Below, piece by piece: positions 23,329-35,574 of a DNA stretch of 64,000 nt. The DNA is from Thuidium tamariscinum. Its lineage: Eukaryota > Streptophyta > Bryopsida > Hypnales > Thuidiaceae. Under the pieces are notes generated by a model. That model made no database searches and had not been told where the DNA came from. It saw only the letters and a list, made by a program, of their open reading frames with translations. A program made the translations under genes and the position numbers. Numbering within the stretch: the stretch's first letter is position 1; every line of letters starts with the position of its first letter. Where the stretch lies: assembly GCA_947034885.2 (NCBI GenBank), contig OZ019759.1, positions 9,302,501-9,366,500 on the forward strand, written 5' to 3'.

Positions 23329-24585
23329 ATGGCACTTCAGGATGTTACAAACAAGGAGAAGGGTAGTTCCTACACGACATCTGTAGCTCTTCATAGTAGA
23401 TTTGCACCTATTGTAAAGAAAGGTGTTCGAGTGGACCAACAACTTTCTAAATCCGAATTTCCAGCGTTTAGAGCATCAGGTGCCACCAACATGGATTTGT
23501 AGTTGGATGGCAATCTGTACCCATCGGATCCAGTCACTAGGAAGCCACCGCAATTTCAAACATTAAAGACTTACATAGAGTTCCTTTGTCATGGTGAATT
23601 TGGACTCCTAGAATATACTAACCACCTTGTTAGCACCAGCGATGTAGTGAAAGGCTTGGAATAGGAATTAGAAAAGGCACGAGCAGACTGTCTTCGTGAA
23701 AAAATAGTATTGCAAAATTCAGTTGCAAAGCATGTGGCTGATCTTGATGCTATTAATAGTAGGTAGGCTGAGTGTGAAAAAGACCTTCTTGCTGCTAGCA
23801 GAGAAGACATCGTCAAATTCCAGAGCGAATCGGAATCTCTGAAGGCTCAATGTACAATACTTGAACAAGAGTTGGAGAGGAATGAGCTTAGTCACAAGAA
23901 TGACCTTCTGATTCTCCAACAAGAGCATCGGGAAGCTACTGATCAACATGAGCAACAACTTGAGTCCAAGATGTTGCAGGCAGCCGAAGAGTTGGTGCAA
24001 GTCCATGAAGTACACCATAAACAGCTTGCGTGTGGGAAATAGGAACTTGCGGAAGTCAGGAAGGCATTGTGGAAGTTAAAGAAGAAAATGGAGAGGATGG
24101 TGAGTACTCCACTAGGCGCGCAACTAAGAGCAAGCAAGGATTTATCTGAATTATCCAAGACTGGTGGTGCTGCAAGAGCTCGTGTAGCAAAAATTAAAAG
24201 CTTGTTGCAACCCTGAGTTGTTCAGTCTATACAAGATGGAAACAAAAGTGGAGGCGGTAAAAAGTGCTTGTGTGGCAACATGGATACACAAGAGAGGACA
24301 GGTGATGCCATTAGGCGATTATTGTCGCAAGGGGAGACAGTGGCCTCGATGTCAAATCCTAATAACAGTTTTGTTGCAACTAAAATGGCCAACTACTACC
24401 TTGACAAAATTGGTCAGGACTTGGGTACAGAAGCGATACTGGCAGCATGTGACATGACAGGAGTGTCATAGAAAGGATACGGCGAGATCTACAAGACAAT
24501 AAAAGGGAGAGTGCAGCTTGTTGACAAACGCTTGAAGCCAACATTCCTCGCAAATCGACACAAGATTTGGGCTTACTCACCCTAG
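23329..24585 (+). pseudogene. coiled-coil protein, broken by in-frame stops
   Basis: One frame runs for 419 codons from the ATG at 23329 without a single frameshift. Internal stops are TAG at 23500, 23662, 23764, 24040 and 24469, TGA at 24214, and a final TAG at 24583. Residues about 110-290 form a long heptad-rich, Glu/Gln/Leu-rich coiled coil (for example LKAQCTILEQELERNELSH). After it come a Gly/Lys-rich linker and a small block with MANYYLDKIGQDLG. I know no family match. Its place just upstream of a transposase-like gene suggests an accessory protein of the same element, as coiled-coil partners are common in plant transposons; this is inference. Confidence 0.65.
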
Positions 24586-25500
24586 TTCATCAGTTCAATC
24601 TTTACTGTGTGTCCAAACACTAGATGCATGAGACAAATTTGTACACAATGCTAAGTTAATCTAGGACAATCAACACACGATATATGCGGTCTAAGGTTTA
24701 GGGATTCTGCACTGAGCGCATGCAGTAGAGTTGCGGTTCAGGGACCTATGTTGAACATGTTGGAAACAAGGTGCTTCAGTTCAATCTATAGACAATGCTG
24801 AACAATAGAATAAGAACAATCTTCAATAGTTTGGTAGGGGCAATGCATAGACAACAAATGCAGTTTGCGGTATATATATTGACGAAATATGCAATACGTT
24901 CATCAGGTCAAGTTGTTGCGATTTGAACTCAATTCAAAATTGAGGGATCTTGTCGATGACTATTATTACATTGACAGTACGTTGGAGATGGTGGCACAAA
25001 CTCCAGTGACCAATGCCAGAGGAAGGAAGAAGAAATCCAAGATAACACGAGTCGTGTTGACATCAAAGAACAGCTTGTTTGTTGACATTGAAGTCGTGTA
25101 GAGGACTATGGTGAAGCTATAGGGTTTCACCACCGAAGGTGCTTACTTCATCATAAAATAGATTTCTAAGTCATGTTTTCAACAGTCAAAGGACCGTTAG
25201 AACTCACTCATATACCTTAACATTTGCTTGAACTAAACTCATTGAAATCATGGTGCTTGGATGTGCAGAAGTTGGGGATCATCCATTGGTTTTTGTATTG
25301 AAGATGGATGAAGCAAATATTGTGTATGGGAGGAAGTTCGAAAGGGTCAGTTGACGCTCATGAACTGTGCTTTGGACACCAACATTCTAAAAACCGATGA
25401 TAAGTATTTTTCAGTTCAATCTGAAACTGAAATATGGCCTATTGCTTGCTTCGAGGTTGCTAAGGAGTCACATGAGGTCTTCTAGTGAGTGTTTGAGTAG
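24586..25500 (+). pseudogene. decayed exons linking to the transposase-like gene
   Basis: Patches of coding-like sequence alternate with spacer. Near 24895-25140 a frame reads LRDLVDDYYYIDSTLEMVAQ followed by a basic stretch (RGRKKKSKI). Near 25270-25490 another reads HPLVFVLKMDE and, in a shifted frame, IWPIACFEVAKESHEVF. Stops and frame changes are frequent. They may be N-terminal exons of the gene that follows; exact limits cannot be set from sequence alone. Confidence 0.4.
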
Positions 25501-26860
25501 ACACAGTTTCCAGCATTGATCATGGCACAAGATGAGGGCCAACTATTATGTGTTGACGGTGTTGGCAGCTTCAAAGTATAGTGGCATTTGTCTGCGGATA
25601 TGAAGACCATCAAATGCTTGTACGGTTTAAAACATGGAGCCAATGCCATTCATTCTTGCATCTGTTGTAACCAAAAGCGGACAAAGCCACTGGTGGGAAC
25701 ATTGGCAAGTGCTACTTCAGAGGCTAGGAGAAGAAAGCATACGTGGCATGGAGGTCTATTTGTTGGTAATGTCCTCTCAAAACCAGTTTCCATTGAAGAA
25801 GAATCCCACTGGAAACCTATTTTGCCCATCCCACTTGAAAGGGTGCATATTTGTACACTGCATGCCTTAACAAGGATGATGGAGAAAATCCTTCACTTGC
25901 ACTTTATGTTCATTTGGAACATGGAAAATGAGGAACGTCGACAGGTTGCCATAGAAAACATGAAGAGGACGTTGTCAGCAGTTGGGCTTCATGGTGGCAA
26001 CGTGCGCATCATGAAGGACACGGTGCTCAATGGTGCTTCCAATAGTGTCCCGGTCAAACCTTCCCTCAGTGGTGTGACCGCTAGTAGGATGTTCCAACCA
26101 TCCACTTGGTCAGGGCAAGATCGAGTTTGGAAGGACATCCTACGCTCAGAAAACAACACACTCAATCAAGGAAGGCAATATCTTGAACGAGTAGAAATGT
26201 GGAAAGCGTTGGAAACAGTATATCCATATTTGGTCGGTTTGTCCTTGGATCAAGAGCAAATTGATACTTTCAAGGGTAAGATTGAGATTTGGGGGCGCCT
26301 TTATGTTAAGTGCTTTGGAGAAGACCACATCACTCATTATATGGTAAGTTTTGAACATGCATGTTAACTCTTTTTCAGAGTAGATGTTGGAATTAAAATG
26401 GAAGTTCTGCTTTCCGTGGTTTAGGGTTTAGGGTTGCGTACTACTAAAGTAACTAAGCTATTTCTAAATGATTCAGATGTAGGGTGCCATTTAATTAAGG
26501 ATGTGTGACTAATTTGGATCATTTCTGTCTTTGTAGCATAACCTTGTGCGGCATGGTCCATGGTATGTGCAAACATATGGGAGCCTTGCTATTTGGAACA
26601 ACCAAGGGATGGAAAAATCCCATCATGCAGCAAAGGCGGCTAATCAGCATCACACTCAACATGGTGGCACTAAAGATAGAACAAGTGCCATTGTGCAGCA
26701 GTATCAACATTGGTACAGAAACATTCATCATAGGTTTGCAAAGAAGGAGGACTTGCTGGAATCAAGGAACATCAAGATTGTGCACAATGACCCTACAATG
26801 GCTGCCAAGTTGCAGAAGAAGAGGATGGCCTATACTACATCAAACGGGATAGAATGCTAG
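25501..26860 (+). pseudogene. transposase-like protein with Zn knuckle and QGMEK motif
   Basis: Exon 25588-26343 begins in the middle of a frame that runs back to about 25510 through a TAG. A phase-0 intron 26344-26536 (GTAAGT to TTTGTAG) joins it to 26537-26860. Reading order: LYGLKHGANAIHSCICC (a Cys pair, likely metal-binding), LERVHICTLHALTRMMEKI, then across the intron HNLVRHGPWYVQTYGSLA, WNNQGMEKSHHAAKAAN, and a Trp/His-rich C-terminus. A 'K..LGL.GA...C.xC' segment followed by 'L.H.L.R..E' and '..QG.EK' is the arrangement I associate with uncharacterised RNase-H-fold transposon proteins, but I cannot name the family. The second half is open to the TAG at 26858. The protein is probably inactive because of upstream stops. 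Confidence 0.6.
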
Positions 26861-27282
26861 ATGCAACTAGAAGGTGGAGGGAGAATAGAACACAAAAAGG
26901 GAGAGCTTGGGTGACAGTTGGAGTAGAGGAGGGTGCTAAAGACAATGACATGAATAGCCTCTAGAATCGAAGTATTGAAGCAAGGTGGTTGTTGACAATT
27001 AGTACTCAAATTAGACGGACCATGTAGAAACATTTGACGTGTAGGAGTTTGGACATACAACTTACAGTAGTGACATTGAAAACATTGAATGTTAACGTTA
27101 CATATTCAAGAATTTAAATGTTCAAAACTATCCATTTTTACAATTGTCACTTGTAAAGAGCTCTACATGCTTATATCATTCAGCATAATAGTGCAAGTTC
27201 GAAGTATATTCAACTTAAACTATACTAGAAATACTACTTTGGACTAGTCCACATTTGAAATCCTGCAACATTCAGCCATTGC
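26861..27282. other. spacer between convergent genes
   Basis: AT-rich 3' flanks of two convergent decayed genes. No feature seen. Confidence 0.5.
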
Positions 27283-29760
27283 TAGGTTTCCTCTTGATGG
27301 AGATCTCCTCCCCATGTCCACTTGAAAGATTGAATTCACTCTGTCTTGATGATGAAGCTCCATCTGGAAGTATTCAAAAGTTGGTGCCACCTGGAGAATC
27401 CCACGAAATGTTGAAATGCATTGTACTTACATAGAGTTCGGAGGTGCTACTGCTAGAAGTTCCTGACGCTGTTGTGGATGTCCGTCTACAGCAGCCACAG
27501 CTGAAAACGTCTCTCCTAAGTTTGCCGTAATGCCATAATCAACCAGTGAGGCACCATCATCGAGCTCTCACATCATTGGTGGTATGGAAGGTAGACTCAG
27601 CTCCCCACCATTCACATGAAGTGATCTGGCTCCATGACTGTAAGACATACAATGCATGTACATACGGTTTAGGTATTAATGAAGTAAGAAAAAAAGAAGC
27701 ATGCTTAGTTAGAGAGGTAATAGGAATCAGCTCACCTGTCTTCAAGGGTGCTTCGGACTCCAACCTTTTTTTCATGTTGGCAACATCCTACTCCATTCGA
27801 GATGTAAGAGGAACCCTTAATTGAGCCATCCAAGCTCCACAAACTGTGATCTCACAATAAGGACATGTATGTTTATTCTCTTCCAATAACAATGCAATGC
27901 ATATAGGGTGAAATCCACAACCACAAGAAGCGATGATCATAGCCCGTGCTACAAAACCTTTCTTCTTACAGCCTACACAGAATTTGGATCCTGTAATTGA
28001 CAATGGAGGTTCAGAATGAGTTGCTGGATATACGAAAGGAGCTCTTGGTCGCATTGCAAAGGAAGAACCTTTGAGCTTTCGAAACTTCTCTACGGCGTTG
28101 GCAACACACGTTTTTGAATGCGCAACTTCCTTCAATACCTCCGGCCATGCTGAAGCTCGAATGGCCCGTATGGAGTCAAGCACTATAAGAAACTCATGTT
28201 TTAGGTGACAAGTTCTAATTTTTTATGACGGATTTTAGGTGATGTCAATGTTGACAACCCCAAAAATTTATGTCAACAAAAATGTCCAATGTAACATTAA
28301 TGTTAACATAAAAACATTGGATCATCAACATTGATGTTACATTGGACATTTTTGTTGACATAAATTTTTTGAGTTGTCAACATTGACATCACCTAAAATC
28401 CGTCATAAAAAATTAGGACTTGTCACCAAAGACAGGGGGTTCTTATAGTGAAGTGATTTTGCGTGCATCTCCCTTGTTGAAATCAATTTGTCCACAAATT
28501 CTCGTCCCTCCCTCAACTTTGCCATGGCACTCTCATGCGCACCTTGGCATTGCATTGCCACAGCCTCATCAACCAAAGCCGTATAATGCACGTTTAGGAC
28601 CCGTTCATCTCTCTCTACAACAACCAGAGTCTCGCTGGATTCTTCCATTGCTTTCGGAGCAGGTCGCGTGAGGTTTTAGCTTCTTTTGCTACTTTGAGGA
28701 ATCCACGCAATTCGCTTTCCGCCTTTGCTACTACTGAAGAACTTGCCCTGCTATGTGAATGTCTCTTGCTACTTTCGTGCCGCTTGGACCCTAGAGACGA
28801 ACCCAAAACAGTTGTAGACGTAGGGAACTGACTGATGGTTGTGCTCTCAGGAGGTTGGTAATGAAGAGCTAATGCTGCGCACAAAGTAGCAAGTTGTTGG
28901 TGCATTGCTACATGACCTAATTTGTGTCGATTTAGGCTCTTCTGCTCCATTCACACCTTGCGCCTTTTGACTGCCTCTTTCACCCAGTTTATTTCAACCT
29001 TGTGTATGAACGTGGCAAAGCAACCGAGTAAGAACCTCAAAAAAAAGGAGTCGTTGCAAGGCTGCCCTCCATACACTTGTTGATAGTGTTCCAGGAATTC
29101 GACTGCTTAGGCACTATCTGTTGACAACGCCATTGGAAACCTGTACTTGTCACTTGGCTGGTGTTTCCACTTCTCTTGGATCTTGATGTCAATAACTTGT
29201 GTCTTTTGTAGAACTTGTCTACTAGAATGCCACGGGAGCAAAGACCAACGACAGTGCGAAAGAATTGCTCATTGTACATTCCATGACGACCTTGAAGCAC
29301 ATGTGCTACTTCAACAATTCCGGAATTCCTTCCATTGGAATAGGCTCTTAGAATTCATTGCTGGTAACGCCTACTACGATCTTTCCAGCATCGTCATCAT
29401 CATCAGGGACCACATCCTCGACCGAATTGGGTGGTATGGAATCACAATCCTTTGTGACCATTCTTTCATTTTCTACGTACAACCTCCTCCTCCTCGCGGC
29501 ACAAGCTCAAGTGTTTCTTCCGAGACTCATGGGGCACGATGAAAAAGCCTTGAATCAACAAAAGTGTCCTTCTCACAGTGGGAGCTAGCAAGTAGGTGAG
29601 ATTGTTCCAAGCAGATGTGATTGCTCCAAAACCGATTGAAAGAGGGCGCCCAGAACACTCCCATATAGGCTCAGTCCTCACTTGCCCATTGTATGTCATG
29701 AAGGTGTCAATCAAAGAATGGTAGAGACCCCATACAATCGACCATCGAAGGCGTGATGGT
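27283..29760 (-). pseudogene. RING-like zinc-finger protein, split by a MITE
   Basis: Minus-strand blocks in order: about 29714-29480 (TFMTYNGQVRTEPIWECSGR), 29300-29040 (QFFRTVVGLCSRGILVDKFY), 28950-28620 (Ser/His/Arg-rich, SSKRHSHSRASSS), 28648-28452 (LREGREFVDKLISTREMHA), then the MITE, then 28180-27788. The last block holds CVGCKKKG, SCGCGFHPIC and CPYC with RING/treble-clef spacing. Smaller exons follow near 27780-27730, 27560-27430 (donor GTAAGT) and 27366-27283, ending in a basic tail (IKRKPSNG). RING proteins are often ubiquitin ligases, but the spacing is not typical enough to claim that. Frame changes and the MITE suggest a pseudogene. It lies head-to-head-opposed (convergent) with the transposase-like gene. 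Confidence 0.5.
28181..28451. mobile_element. CACTA-type miniature element (MITE)
   Basis: The 271-base element has exact CACTATAAGAA ... TTCTTATAGTG ends and a 3-base target duplication AAG (28178-28180 and 28452-28454). The arms pair over about 120 bases, including GACGGATTTTAGGTGATGTC and its inverse, with few mismatches. It has no coding capacity. It interrupts the minus-strand RING-like gene. Its ends differ from those of the 4603 element, so they are separate families. Confidence 0.92.
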
Positions 29761-30434
29761 GTTATTGAATGCCTGTCATTAGTGCGGTGACAACAAGCCT
29801 CATCATATGGAGGCTATTAATGATGACTCTAACCACTGAATGGTTCCAACATGTCACAAACCTCTCATAAATGAGTTGATTTGAGTAATCACAATTAGGT
29901 GTTGTAATAATTTGAGTCAAGTGGAAATGCCCAACACTTTATAGTATGTTGTGGTTTAGCTGGATTTATTTTGACCTAGTTTCCAATAGATGTTTCTAAC
30001 AACAAAGTAGATCATAAAATTGAACAAAATTAGTGTTTGTTGACATCAATTGAAATAGATTAGGCAAATGCAATGATGCATACAGAATTTTAGTTTTAAA
30101 AAAAAAACTCCATTTATAGTGAATTTGTTCCATTTAAATTTGTGGTTTTACATAATAATTGATTAAAAATGATTGGTGATGCAATTTTATTATTTGATTG
30201 TACAAATAGGTAGGAAACATGCAAACACATCTTCATTACGTAAAAGACACTACATTTAGTAACAACACTATTATCTATGAGGAATTCAATGTAAAGGGTT
30301 CTATTAAAACAAAGCAAAACCTATCTTAGAATTTAAGATTATGTGAAGTAGTTAGAAAATAGGATTTGAGATTAATTGACCCCTTTCGTGATGTCTTACT
30401 TCCATCACATGTATCTATAAAATTAATCTAAGTT

Positions 30435-31123
30435 GTGTTCAACTCCATTTTTAAAAGTACAAAGAGCAACTTTTGTTGAATTCCAAAAAAATGGGGAGCC
30501 TAGTCATAAAAACAAAATTAATCTACTAGGAGTGTTCTTCAATTCCTTTTCAAAGATAAAAAAATTATGAACTTGCGTTCTAAAAAAAAAATGGGGAGCA
30601 AATTTATTGAACTCTTTAAACCATTAAAGAAACCAAAAGTAATTTTTCATCTCAGAATGCCAATGAATTTTCAACAAAAAAATTTGAAATGATTTGTGGT
30701 AATCCATCTAAGAAGCTCTTGCATTCATGTCTGAAGCCCATACATGTCCTTTTATATTAGCATATAAAGGGGAATACTTGTGTTCAACTCCATTTTTAAA
30801 AGTACAAAGAGCAACTTTTGTTGAATTCAAAAAAAATTGGGAGCCTAGTCATAAAAACAAAATTAATCTACTAGGAGTGTTCTTCAATTCCTTTTCAAAG
30901 GAAAAAAAATTATGAACTTGCGTTCCAAAAAAAAATGGGGAGCAAATTTGTTGAACTCTTTAAACCATTAAAGAAACCAAAAGTAAGTTTTCATCTCTGA
31001 ATGCCAATGAATTTTCAACAAAAAAATTTGAAATGATTTGTGGTAATCCATCTAAGAAGCTCTTGCATTGATGTCTGAAGCCCACACATGTCCTTTTATA
31101 TTAGCATATAAAGGGGAATACCA
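30435..31123 (+). repeat. tandem duplication of a 344-base unit
   Basis: Unit 1 (30435-30779) and unit 2 (30780-31123) both run from GTGTTCAACTCCATTT to CATATAAAGGGGAATAC and differ at only a few positions, mostly in A-run length. The high identity implies a recent duplication. Neither unit carries a convincing frame. Confidence 0.9.
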
Positions 31124-32406
31124 ATCGTTATGGAATAATGAAACTAAGGTATTAGTAGAAGTTAAATTAGATATGCCTACCTTGTTCTACATAATGTACA
31201 TATTCATCATAGATTTGTAGATTCTTGAAATTAGAAAATTTCTACTTTAAGTCAAATGTTTGAATCGTCATTTGTACAAACTATCTCAAGAATGTTCAAA
31301 TGGGAAAATGGTATTGATTGTGACATCTTAGTAACATCACAACAAATAGAACTTTTGTTCAAAAAAAAAATGGGAAGCAAATTTGTCAAGCCCTTCACAA
31401 GATAAAAGAAACACCTGAAAGTTTAAATTGAAAAGATTGGATACAAAATTGACCCCTACATGTTCCTACATTTTATAGAGGTTTTGGAAATTCCGCACAA
31501 GAACAAATTATATATTTGTACATAAATGCACATAGATTCGATGAAGGTTCCAATGTAGACAAGCAATTTCATGAATAGGAAATGTACTTTTAGATTGTAA
31601 GAGGTTTTCCATTAAAATATAGAAGATTAAAAATGAAATAGGGATTCATAGAGGCTTTCACATTATATGAGGTTCAGAAAAAGATATTGTCTAAATTCTT
31701 TTTACTATTGAATCTCAAATTTCTTGATGGCCATTTTGTTAAACATTTCCTAATTTTTTGTAACACTGATCTCGCACAAGAGGGAAGAAAAATAACCCCT
31801 CTTCTATCGGTACCTAAGCATTTCTAATCTCTCATTAGTTTCCTGCTTTATAAAATCCTAGCCCCTCTTCATTTAGTATGAACCTTAACATTTCGAAATT
31901 TTTTGGGGGTTCCTTTTTTATAAGGAATGTAGTTCCAACCCCAATAACTAGGGACTTCAACATTACCTAAATTTTTTTGGATTCCTTGACTTCCTTCTTT
32001 AGAAGCAACATAGCCCTCACCTCCATTTTTTAAACAATTTGAACCCTAAATCCTAAATCCCTAATATTTCTTTTGATTTTATTTATACTCATTCCTAAAC
32101 TATAGGATATGGTTTTTTTTGGTTCTTTTTTCTTTAGTGAGCAATAAAGAATCCTAAGTATAGAACTTAAAATGAAGTTATGGATTTTGAAATTACATGT
32201 TGTTCTGAACTTGTGTATGCATTTCAAACCTTCTACAAACATGAATTTATGTTGTTTTATTTATCCTAATTCCTAAACTACAAGCCACAATTATTTGACT
32301 TCATGGAGATGTCTTGCTGGATATGTTGAATTGTTTCCTTTGATGGTTTTCAATGTTTCCACCTCCGTCCTTAAAATTTTTTTGGTTCTTTGCTTGATGA
32401 TTCATA

Positions 32407-32429
32407 TAGGGTTTAGGGTTTAGGGTTTA
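32407..32429 (+). repeat. interstitial telomere repeat (TTTAGGG)3
   Basis: Three perfect copies of the plant telomere heptamer in an AT-rich context. Copies of two units also occur at about 26420-26436. Confidence 0.8.
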
Positions 32430-32657
32430 AAAAAATGGACTACACCTTGAATCCCCTTAAACCCTTTGATATTGTTGTCACAACCCTAAAACCCCTCTTT
32501 AGTCTAGATAGTATAAAATAGCTTTTAATTTTTTCAATTTGTCATATTTATTTTTGATTTTCTAGTCTATATCCAAAGTTATAGTATTGAAAGGAAAACC
32601 GGAATGTCAGGAAACCGTAAAGGGATAATAGTGTTAAGAGAAGGATTGTCCTTTTAC

Positions 32658-32687
32658 CGGAACCGGAACCGGAACCGGAACCGGAAC
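32658..32687 (+). repeat. CCGGAA hexamer microsatellite
   Basis: Five tandem copies of the ACCGGA/CCGGAA hexamer. The same hexamer is scattered at very high density through 32.6-43.3 kb, in coding and non-coding parts of the gag-like elements. Confidence 0.85.
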
Positions 32688-33148
32688 ATCCACCTGGATT
32701 AGGAAAGTAAGAAACTAGGTTAGATCCTGACACCAGGGGTACTTAAAATTGTACTAAGTCTATCGCGAACAGGCTAGAACATGTTTCAAATCAGTAGGGG
32801 TCGTATCGAGAGTTAGGAAAAGTACCACCCAACGGTCTGTCTCGTGGGAAGCCAGGGACCACAAGATTTTAACGGTCGGAATGTCGGGAACTCCGTTCCC
32901 AGCGGCCGAGAATGGGGGAGGGGGTAAACCCGAGTGAAGTCTTTTTAGGTTGTCGTTTGGAGTTCCAAACCTCATTCTTGTGTTTGCTTGTGGAGCTCTG
33001 AGCTTTGGAAGTTGTGTGCACGCGCTGTTGCTGCTTGGGCTAGTTTCCTGTTTTCCGGTTACAATTATAGTGAGAGTACCTGGGTAAGTTAGTTGTGTGT
33101 GTGAGAGGTTTTTTTGTGAGTTTTCCGAGAGTTGTGTGAGCTTCACGA

Positions 33149-35047
33149 GTGGGAGCCATGTCTAGAAGCGAGGCCGAGGAGGAGGTCACCACCAAGGTTT
33201 CGTTGAGAAACGTAGTTCCGGTTATTCCGGAGGATGCTGAGGAACGAGCGGACCTGTTGGAGGACCTTAGCCAGATGGGCTGCGCCGGCTTGATCGATCG
33301 GCCATGGAGCTTCAAGGATGACGTGATGGTGCGGGAGTTGCTGCATCCCTAGTCGAACGAGTGGAAGAAGACCTTGAGGGCGCTTCCGGACAAATGGACG
33401 GCTGGAGTCTGGCGGGAAGTGTATGGCTTCGCTAAGGACGGGGAAGGAGGAGCCACACGGACTGACAAGTTCGTGATGGGTAAATTCCGGACAGCACCTC
33501 ACTCCAAGGATGGGTACACCGTGAGTGATTGCAAGAACGCAAGAGAGAGGCGAGTGTTAGAGTTCATAGTGCCGATTCTCAGTCCGGATAGGGGAAACCG
33601 GATGACTCTCACCCTGGGAAATACAATCTTTGGTGCACTGAGCGGTGACAAGAAGATAGACTGGGGCATAGTCTTAAGAGATTATGTAGTGAAGTTATGG
33701 AAGGGGGTCGGCAAGACTAAGCCCTCTAGCATTTCTCCCTTCCTCTACGACCTCTACCATTCACAAGACTGCATGAGGAAAACTGAGAGGCAAGAGTATG
33801 CAGTGAAAGAGGTGAAGTTAGCTCACGGGATGAAGTCAGATTCAGATCACAAGATGGAGGAAGCTGAGAGAAAGGCTGAGCCTTCCGGGCTGACCGGGAA
33901 ACCGGAACCGGAAAAGCAAGGCAAGACAGGGGTCAAGGTAGAAAAGGGGAAAGAGAAGGACCCTGTCTGGAATAGCGACCCTTTAGGGTCGATCATTGGG
34001 GAGCTCACGAAAGTCCGTGAGGATTATGAGCGAGAGAGGGAAACCTTAAAAAAGGTATGCAAGATGTTGGGAGATATTCCCAGGACTGAGTGTATAGAGC
34101 AGCTCCGGAACCTGATAGACGATGTTGAGGGGAAATCCGGAAAGGCTAAGTATTAGGAGTTGATGGATGAACTGCTCTCCCTTAAGGCAGAGTTGAGTGA
34201 GCAGAAGCAGGAAAGTGAGCGAAATCGGAAGTTCTCAGCTTAGTCAGTAGAGACCCTTGACCGGGTTAAGGAATTCATTAGCATTCCGGCAGAGGTCTTG
34301 AATAAGGCCAAATTCTTTGATGAGAAGGTCTTGGAGGAGATAAGAAAGCTAGGAGACAAGGTGATCAACGTCCTAGTCTCCTTCAACGTGAAGATGGAGA
34401 AGTTGTTGGTGCAGATGAGGGAAGTCATGGGAGAGGTCAGTCTGCCCCTCCAACCGGAAACTAAACCGGAAGAGGAGAAAGTGATAGTGGCGACTCCTTC
34501 TAAGCCACCCTTGCCAAAGGGAAAGCCAGCAACTCTGGTGGCGAAGGAGAAAACCGGGGAACCATCTTAGGATGTGGTTATAACCACACCTCCCAAATCG
34601 GCCATCGTACTTGAATCCGGAATAGGGAGAACACCGGTTTCCTTGACCAAGAGCCAGTCGCAACAGCAGGAAGGGAGTGACTGTGGGAACTCCACAGAGC
34701 AAGAAACCAACAGTTTCCCCCAAGCCTTCCCCATCCAGAAGTTGACGGACAGCCAGAAGAAGAAGAAGGCAATTCCGGTTAAGGTCAAGGAAGAGGAAGA
34801 AGAAGAAGAGGATGAATCCGAGGAGGAAGATGAAGAATCCACCTCTGGATCTGGAGGAGAGGAGTCAGAACCGGACTCTGATCCGGATGCTAAGTTGGCC
34901 ATGACAAGGAAGGTCAAGGCCCAACTAAAGGCCAAGACCACCCAGGCGAGGAAGCGCAAGAACACTTCCGGTTCTGCCCGGAAACAGCCACCAAGGAAGG
35001 GCGCCGCCAAGTCGGGAGAGATTCCAGGGAAGCGGCCAAGGAAATAG
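33149..35047 (+). pseudogene. gag/plant-mobile-domain-like protein, copy A
   Basis: A single frame of 633 codons is interrupted only by TAG at 33350, 34154, 34241 and 34568. The conserved part reads KWTAGVWREVYGFA, then TLGNTIFGALSG, DWG and SPFLYDLYHS. This Trp-rich, helix-rich layout resembles the putative plant transposon protein domain (PF20167-like) and plant mobile domain proteins of retroelements; the assignment is by layout, not by a search. A charged C-terminal half follows: coiled-coil heptads, a Pro/Lys linker, an acidic Glu/Ser run near 34790-34870 and a basic Lys/Arg tail. The start is the ATG in GAGCCATGTC, aligned with the starts of the other two copies. It is the most divergent of the three. 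Confidence 0.65.
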
Positions 35048-35574
35048 GTTTAGGGTTAGATACAACAGTAGGCAAGGGGCTGAAAACCTAAGTTTTTGGT
35101 AGAAAACATTTTCCAAGTTGCTTTTAGGTGAGTAGGTAATTTGGACTCCACTGAATCCGGATTTTTCGGATTTGAGATCCACTTTTACGGACAGTTCTGG
35201 CTTTCAGTGGAAGTCAACTCAGAGTTGGATAAGGCGAATGACACGTGTCATTCTTTTGTGGTTCGCCTTGATTTCCTTGGGCTGTAGTTTCCCTTGGGTT
35301 GTAAAGTATTTAGGTGTTAGTTTTTAGTTTGTTGGTGTGCATTTTCATACCTTGTTTTCTTAGCATTGTGCAATTCAAATCAGTTTTTTTGGTTAACATT
35401 GAGGTGGCGGCGTGTATTCTAGTGGGTGATCTTGTTGGTGTATGTTCTATAGAATTGCGGAAATAGGTAGGGCGAGAGTGTGTACCGGATATTGGGTTTA
35501 TCTGGATTCTTGGGAGTATAAGTGTAATTTGTGTGTGATGGTGGATTCTTGATCCCTCAATGCGATCGATGTGG
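35048..35574 (+). other. 3' flank of gag-like copy A
   Basis: Non-coding. The stretch around 35450-35570 (GGTAGGGCG, GGGAGTATAAGTGTAAT) is a diverged match to the 3' flank of copy B near 38160-38300, showing that the two elements share 3' non-coding sequence as well as the gene. Copy B begins directly after it. Confidence 0.5.

Larger units (their letters stand above)
29761..32640. other. AT-rich spacer with tandem duplication
   Basis: No gene seen; frames found here are short and AT-driven. Contains the duplication at 30435-31123, a degenerate relative of its A-rich segment near 31360-31400, and a telomere-like tract at 32407-32429. Confidence 0.55.
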
